Shown: one piece after another, positions 8,925-12,764 of the stretch
How positions within the stretch are numbered: position 1 is the stretch's first letter
Layout: each line of letters begins with the position of its first letter
NCBI GenBank assembly: GCA_002401525.1
Contig: NVTH01000097.1
Location: 1 to 12,764, forward strand
Origin: Moraxellaceae bacterium
Lineage (GTDB): Bacteria > Pseudomonadota > Gammaproteobacteria > Pseudomonadales > UBA3067
Direction: 5' to 3'
Length of the DNA: 12,764 nt
Translations under genes and position numbers: made by a program
Notes under the pieces: model-generated
The model's input: only the letters and a program-made list of their open reading frames with translations
What the model was told of the DNA's origin: nothing
Database searches by the model: none

Positions 8925-8961
8925 ATTGTAAGAAATCGATCTATTGTTATCTTTTTACAAT
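8925..8961. repeat. 7-bp inverted repeat between the CHRD and oxidase genes
   Basis: ATTGTAA (8925-8931) and TTACAAT (8955-8961) are perfect arms spaced 23 nt apart in the 213-nt gap before the oxidase gene. A further pair, ATTGC (9004-9008) and GCAAT (9019-9023), lies nearer its start. They could be regulator sites or chance in AT-rich DNA. I see no convincing -35/-10 pair in this gap. Confidence 0.25.
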
Positions 8962-9061
8962 GAATTAAGTGGTTTAAACGTTGGCGATTTTTATTAAATC
9001 GAAATTGCATTATTAAACGCAATATAAATAGTAAAAATAATAAGTCGAACAGGAAAACATT

Positions 9062-11002
9062 ATGGCAGATCGTCTTGTGACACACGTCGCCAAGGACAGG
9101 GATGGCGATATTTTGGTGTTGTTAAATCCTAATGAATCTTGGGCACAACGCCATTCTTCTTGGGCTATTTCTGACATTGTTGCAGAACGTCATCGCTATT
9201 TTGTTCAGGGTGTCAATGACAGTTTGCATGAAATTCATGTGGTCAATGGGCCCCATGGACGCTATCTACGCAGCTCGGCGGATGTGATTGAAAATAACAA
9301 TTTAGATTTTTTGCCTGACAGTGATGTTCATCCTTGGGAAGTGGCGCTTGATGATGCTGAAATATTGTCAGTACACGCTGCGTTAATTCCCGTTGGGCAA
9401 GGCCAAATAATGATGATGGGGGGTGACGAGCACGACAAGTCCAATGCGGATGCTGGCGAAATTCATAATTCTCGTTTGTACGACGTGCAATGGAATACCA
9501 TCAATGCGGTGGATTCACCTCCTGCCGATGTGTTTTGCTGTGGCCATGCTTTTTTAGGAGATGGTCGTTTGATGGTGGCAGGCGGCACTGAAGGCTGGAA
9601 TGATCCGCCGGATACGGAGGAGGGTGAAGAGGATCATCATGTCGATGCGCACGGTTTTCCGCGCAATCATTGGAGTGGCTCTAGGGATTGCGCGATCTAT
9701 AATCCCGCTGATCAGCAGTGGGAAATTGCGGCACAGCTTCTGACTGAACCAGGACAAGACAATCGTGGGGGTGGTCGTTGGTACCCGACTTTAGTGACGT
9801 TGGCCAATGGTAATGTATTGGCAGTAGGGGGCCATCCGTTAGTGGACCCCAATGACGAATCCGTCAATGACGGGCGTCACGGTGCATGGTTACCTGAAAT
9901 TTATAACCCTGAGACCAATAGCTGGACTTACACCGAGGGGCATTGGCTCTATGTTTCGTGGGGGGATGTAGCTCCCGAAGTGACGTTGCCGGAAGGGCAG
10001 CAACGTCCGGAGGGCGTGTCGAATTATTTGTATTACCCACGACTATTTATGGTGCCTGGTGGGACGGTTTTTATGGCATCCCCCAACGATGGTCATTGCG
10101 GTTGGTATGACCCTGATACTGGACTCATCAATGATTTATTAATTGATGCTCCGCCTCATGATGATCGCGGTTACGCAGAAACCAGTCATACAGCGGTTTT
10201 GCTCCCTCTGTTATCGGGCGATAACTATACCCCGCATATTTTATTCCTAGGCTTTGAAGGGCCGCATCGAATTTCGCTGGACGTTTCTGAAGACAATACG
10301 CCGAGTTGGCAGAGTGCCGGTGATCGAGATTGGGGCGGGGAAGACGCCCCCTTGCGTCGACATGGATGCGTAGTTATTTTGCCGACGGGGGAAATATTTT
10401 TTACCGGAGGAATAAACGATACGGAATCTTCTGGGTTACCGGACAGTAATGCCGTGTTAGAAGCGGAGGTCTACAGTTCGAATATTAATTGGCAAAGTAA
10501 TCACCATGATTTTGACAATGAAAACTGGGCGACAACCCCAGCGGCATTGGTACCAAGGAATTATCATTCAGTGGCTTTACTGTTGCCCAATGGGCGAGTA
10601 TTTACCGCCGGATCGAATCTCAATGGAAGTTCGGGTGGCGATGGCGTTAAAGAATATCGCATCGAAATATACACCCCTTGGTATGATGGCGACCCTTCCA
10701 GGCCGACGATTTTAACGGCACCCGATGAGTTAACGTACAACCAAAGTTTCAGTGTGCATGGATCGCGGGCGGGGCAAATAGAACGCGCCGCATTAATACG
10801 ATGCGGGTCGGTTACCCATGCTTGGGATGGTGATCAACGTTACGTTGGTTTAGATTTTGAAATCATCGAAAGCGAGCCTGCCTCGTTGCAAATCATCGCG
10901 CCGCCTAGCAGCGATATAGCCCCTCCAGGCTGGTACATGTTGTGGATTATTGATCTCCAAGGTCGGCCCTGTCAGCAAGCCCACTTTGTGCGTTTGGCTT
11001 AG
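9062..11002 (+). CDS. DUF3892-copper radical oxidase (galactose/glyoxal oxidase type)
   Basis: A 646-residue protein. Residues ~5-88 are a DUF3892-like domain, ending in YLRSSADVIENNNLDFLPD. Residues ~95-530 are a Kelch-type propeller with repeated DGR/NG-x-V-x-x-GG blades. Residues ~545-646 are the DUF1929 galactose-oxidase-like early-set domain, ending WYMLWIIDLQGRP. The copper-radical site can be read by motif: C159 (DVFCCGH) and Y241 (GRWYPT) for the Cys-Tyr cofactor, axial Y501 with H502 (RNYHSVAL), and H586 (VTHAWDGDQR). The family oxidises alcohols or aldehydes with O2, giving H2O2; the substrate here is unknown. There is no signal peptide, and an in-frame TAA at 9041-9043 rules out a longer N-terminus; AGGA lies 7 nt before ATG 9062. 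Copper-radical oxidases are normally exported, so the location is puzzling. The CHRD gene is 213 nt upstream. Confidence 0.88.
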   Translation: MADRLVTHVAKDRDGDILVLLNPNESWAQRHSSWAISDIVAERHRYFVQGVNDSLHEIHVVNGPHGRYLRSSADVIENNNLDFLPDSDVHPWEVALDDAEILSVHAALIPVGQGQIMMMGGDEHDKSNADAGEIHNSRLYDVQWNTINAVDSPPADVFCCGHAFLGDGRLMVAGGTEGWNDPPDTEEGEEDHHVDAHGFPRNHWSGSRDCAIYNPADQQWEIAAQLLTEPGQDNRGGGRWYPTLVTLANGNVLAVGGHPLVDPNDESVNDGRHGAWLPEIYNPETNSWTYTEGHWLYVSWGDVAPEVTLPEGQQRPEGVSNYLYYPRLFMVPGGTVFMASPNDGHCGWYDPDTGLINDLLIDAPPHDDRGYAETSHTAVLLPLLSGDNYTPHILFLGFEGPHRISLDVSEDNTPSWQSAGDRDWGGEDAPLRRHGCVVILPTGEIFFTGGINDTESSGLPDSNAVLEAEVYSSNINWQSNHHDFDNENWATTPAALVPRNYHSVALLLPNGRVFTAGSNLNGSSGGDGVKEYRIEIYTPWYDGDPSRPTILTAPDELTYNQSFSVHGSRAGQIERAALIRCGSVTHAWDGDQRYVGLDFEIIESEPASLQIIAPPSSDIAPPGWYMLWIIDLQGRPCQQAHFVRLA

Positions 11003-11132
11003 TAAGTTTTAGGTTTAATCGCCAATAATTTAAAGACGCGCTGTCAATAAAATTCAGCCGACTTTGTTATCTGGTAGATGTTGGATAAACGCAAGATGAA
11101 TATGGCCTAAGCTGTTTTCGCGTTTATAGACG

Positions 11133-11258
11133 ATGTTATTTGATTTGGTTTTTATGCCTGCACTACTGTTGATCTACTATCGAAGAAAAGAAAAGCAGTG
11201 GGCGCCTTCAGCGGATACCTTTCGACAAGATATAGCGATGGGGTCGAAGACAGGGTAA
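11133..11258 (+). CDS. Possible 41-residue membrane microprotein or gene remnant
   Basis: ATG 11133 follows an in-frame TAG (11127-11129) and opens 41 codons. The first ~16 residues are hydrophobic (LVFMPALLLIYY), followed by a basic YRRKEKQW and a polar tail ending at TAA 11256-11258. This is the layout of a small single-pass membrane protein, but no ribosome site is visible and I recognise no family. It may equally be chance or the tail of a lost gene. Confidence 0.2.
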   Translation: MLFDLVFMPALLLIYYRRKEKQWAPSADTFRQDIAMGSKTG

Positions 11259-11362
11259 AAGTTCTGGGGTAGAAGGGGGGATGTATTTAGAAGCTTTTTT
11301 AAAAAAATAACCATGCCTGTTTGTTCCGTATATCTACCGTTTTTTTGGTAATAGCGTCGCCG

Positions 11363-11380
11363 TTCCCGCGGAGGCGGGAA
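11363..11380. repeat. REP-like GC palindrome
   Basis: TTCCCGC (11363-11369) and GCGGGAA (11374-11380) form a perfect 7-bp stem with loop GGAG, flanked by CG on the left and TCC on the right. This CATTCCCGC...GCGGGAATCC pattern is a widespread bacterial intergenic palindrome. Only one copy occurs in the window. Such elements can act as hairpins in mRNA or as targets of RAYT transposases; no such transposase is seen here. Confidence 0.65.
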
Positions 11381-11421
11381 TCCATAGTTCCTTTGGCTGA
11401 TTGAATGGGGTCTTAGCAACA

Positions 11422-11450
11422 ATGACGTTAGCTCATTACCTCTATATACT
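11422..11450 (+). promoter_or_regulatory. Candidate promoter of the HD-domain gene
   Basis: ATGACG (-35, 4 of 6) at 11422-11427 and TATACT (-10, 5 of 6) at 11445-11450 are 17 nt apart, placing the start near 11457 and a ~47-nt leader before TTG 11504. A small dyad, AATGA/TCATT (11421-11425 and 11433-11437), overlaps the -35 and could be an operator. Chance remains possible. Confidence 0.4.
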
Positions 11451-11503
11451 AGTCGAATACCCTTAAAGAATTGTTTCAAAGATCTACCCCTTAGGAGTTC
11501 AAC

Positions 11504-12088
11504 TTGACTCATCGATTGTCTACGATTACTGACTATTTTATTGAGTTAGATGCATTAAAATTAGTTAATCGACGTACCTATATTAATGGCGGTGAACGTG
11601 TTGAAAATTCGGCCGAACATTCTTGGCATTTAGCAATGGCCTGCTGGTCAATCTCAAGAAGTTTTGAGCTGGGAGTGTCTGAAGAAAAATTATTGAAGCT
11701 TGCCTTGGTGCATGACCTAGGTGAAATCGATGCAGGGGATACATTCCTTTATTCAAAGGATCGAGCGTCAGCCCATGAAGCCGAGCGGAAGTGTGTAAGA
11801 CGCTTAGAAATGCATGGTGGAAATGGTGTTTCTGATCTTGCTGCGATATGGGAGGAACAAGAAACCGGCAGTAGTATAGAAGCAAAATTACTTAAGGCTG
11901 TGGATAGGCTGTTACCTTTTTTGCATAACATTTCGAGTCATGGTAAAGCATGGCTTGAACACGGCATTAAAAGATCACAAGTCACTAACGCGCACGAATT
12001 CATTTTGGATGACTTTCCTGAGATTCATGCTTGGTTGCATGAGAAAGTAAACTTTGCAGTAGAAGAAGGCTGGTTGATTGATGCTTAA
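11504..12088 (+). CDS. HD-domain phosphohydrolase (YfbR/HDDC2-like)
   Basis: A 194-residue soluble HD-superfamily protein, related to 5'-deoxynucleotidases of the YfbR/HDDC2 group (COG1896-type). The metal site can be read as H39 (SAEHSWH), H70-D71 (ALVHDLGEIDAGD) and D134 (KAVDRLLPF), with E74 likely catalytic. Family members dephosphorylate nucleoside monophosphates; the exact substrate cannot be read from sequence. The conserved N-terminus LKLVNRRTYINGGERVENSAEH supports the start. Initiation is at TTG 11504, with AGGAG 6 nt upstream; no in-frame ATG lies nearby. The weak start codon suggests low expression. It stands alone, converging with the DUF4336 fragment on the other strand; the ends are 40 nt apart and no clear terminator hairpin is seen between them. 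Confidence 0.88.
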   Translation: MTHRLSTITDYFIELDALKLVNRRTYINGGERVENSAEHSWHLAMACWSISRSFELGVSEEKLLKLALVHDLGEIDAGDTFLYSKDRASAHEAERKCVRRLEMHGGNGVSDLAAIWEEQETGSSIEAKLLKAVDRLLPFLHNISSHGKAWLEHGIKRSQVTNAHEFILDDFPEIHAWLHEKVNFAVEEGWLIDA

Positions 12089-12128
12089 CGGTTCTATTCC
12101 GATTCCAGTGTTTAGGGAAGTTTTTATT

Positions 12129-12611
12129 TTAGGGCTTCAGCCACCCTAATCGAGCTTCGATTTCTTTTCGACCATTTCCCCGAAAATACTCTCCGTGGCT
12201 AATCACTACATTCTCTGGGTCCCATTCTAAAAATTTTTGATAGCTTTTTCTGGCCGCTTTTTTTGTTCCCATAGTCCAGCGAAATAATCTGGGGGAGCCG
12301 CCATTGGGGTAGAGGATTTGATCAAATTTCGCAAAAAGCTTTTGTGGGCCACTGAAGTCTTGATCTCTAACGTTGAATAGCAAATCCGACAAGATTAAAG
12401 TGCGCGAAGCTCGATGAAAAAACACCACCTCTTTGATAAAAAGATTGCCCGTAAAATGAAGGTGCAGAATGTCGGTGGACCATGTATAGCGCAGGTCAGG
12501 AAGCATTTCGAATTCGAAGTTAATGTCCCTGCGCTTTCTTTTAAGTCCTGGCGGTGCAAAAAAGCTTGCGCTGGGGAATTGATAACGCCATTTGAGAAGA
12601 CTTACTAGAGA
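12129..12611 (-). pseudogene. DUF4336 protein, 5'-truncated
   Basis: The - strand frame is open from just after a TAA (12612-12614) to the stop at 12129-12131, about 160 codons. It matches the C-terminal two-thirds of DUF4336 proteins, a metallo-beta-lactamase-like family: KWRYQFPSASFFAPPGLKRK, then EVVFFHRASRTLILSDLLFN, and NVVISHGEYF near the end. The family normally has ~70-90 more N-terminal residues, including the first beta-sheet with its HHL-type motif, which are missing here in all frames I checked. ATG 12506 would give only 125 residues and cuts off the conserved APPGL region, so it is not a credible start. A possible scrap, YFLSE in another frame near 12625, hints at frameshift as well as loss. 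The gene is probably dead; a sequencing frameshift near 12612 is the alternative. Confidence 0.7.
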
Positions 12612-12685
12612 TTAGAGTTTCAGAGAGGAAATAAATCACAAAATAGCGAAAAAATGGTTGACGTGGGTGGTAAAAAAATCTCGAT

Positions 12686-12728
12686 CGCGCCCTAAATAAA
12701 ATGCTTTTTAAATTTTATTTAGGGCGCG
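12686..12728. repeat. Perfect 17-bp inverted repeat
   Basis: CGCGCCCTAAATAAAAT (12686-12702) and its exact reverse complement (12712-12728) flank a 9-nt loop, GCTTTTTAA. There is no T tract after either arm, so it is not a standard intrinsic terminator. It lies 72 nt beyond the break in the DUF4336 gene. Candidates are a MITE or insertion end, a strong RNA hairpin, or a terminator for a gene to the right of the window. The rest of 12612-12764 shows no gene. Confidence 0.75.
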
Positions 12729-12764
12729 GTCTCCAGAAGGAAATTTCAATTATTTCTATTCTGG

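Larger units (their letters stand above)
11003..11503. other. 501-nt intergenic region
   Basis: No full gene is seen. The stretch contains a 41-codon ORF (11133-11258), the T/A palindrome TTTTTTAAAAAA near 11296, a REP-like palindrome (11363-11380) and a candidate promoter (11422-11450) for the HD gene. A 111-codon open frame on the - strand (11512-11177) reads through the REP element and is not credible. Confidence 0.6.

Noticed and set aside
11177..11512. 111-codon open frame on the - strand
   Set aside because: It reads through the REP-like palindrome and the HD promoter region, overlaps the HD start, and its residues resemble no family; the GFPPPRERR stretch is simply the translated palindrome.
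12414..12608. 64-codon open frame on the + strand
   Set aside because: It lies antisense to the conserved DUF4336 coding sequence and shows no family features.
12686..12728. Integron attC or dif site
   Set aside because: The arms lack the attC core sites (RYYYAAC/GTTRRRY) and do not match the dif consensus; no integrase or cassette is present.
1..12764. CRISPR array, tRNA, rRNA or insertion sequence
   Set aside because: No regularly spaced direct repeats, no tRNA-like cloverleaf, no rRNA motif and no transposase were seen.

Overview
The window looks like a chromosomal segment of a marine-type gammaproteobacterium. Base composition is moderate, initiation sites are mostly clear Shine-Dalgarno plus ATG, and there is a close homologue of the enterobacterial aldo-keto reductase Tas. 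Tandem YbjQ-family genes, a REP-like palindrome and a large AAA-ATPase/GAF/PAS hybrid histidine kinase also fit. The genus cannot be fixed from the sequence alone. Every intact gene is on the + strand; only the damaged DUF4336 gene at the right end is on the - strand.

Left part (1-3944): the 3' portion of a very large multidomain sensor kinase whose N-terminus lies outside the window. It ends with GAF, PAS, HisKA, HATPase, a degenerate receiver-like segment and a true receiver. Middle-left (4107-7516): five co-directional genes with gaps of 54-113 nt. They are tas (aldo-keto reductase), a soluble YbjQ-family protein, a membrane-anchored YbjQ paralogue, an N-terminally anchored M48 zinc metallopeptidase and a VOC/glyoxalase-fold protein. 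The YbjQ-YbjQ-M48 trio is the most operon-like unit.

Middle (7517-8356): about 840 nt of gene debris. It holds a decayed C-terminal half of a LysR-type regulator (two frame changes and a stop), running into the last ~49 codons of an SGNH/GDSL hydrolase, with no intact gene. Next come a secreted CHRD-domain protein with a plausible promoter (8357-8848) and a 646-residue copper-radical oxidase (galactose/glyoxal oxidase type, 9062-11002). All five active-site residues of the oxidase appear present, but it starts with a DUF3892 domain instead of a signal peptide.

Right part (11003-12764): a ~500 nt intergenic stretch with a REP-like palindrome and a candidate promoter, an HD-domain phosphohydrolase starting at TTG (11504-12088), and on the - strand the C-terminal part of a DUF4336 protein. 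That gene lacks its first third and stops being open at 12611. A perfect 17-bp inverted repeat (12686-12728) lies just beyond the break.

Nothing here is a recognisable defence, CRISPR or complete mobile system. The best candidates for under-described biology are the YbjQ/YbjQ-TM/M48 cassette and the leaderless DUF3892-copper radical oxidase next to a secreted CHRD protein.
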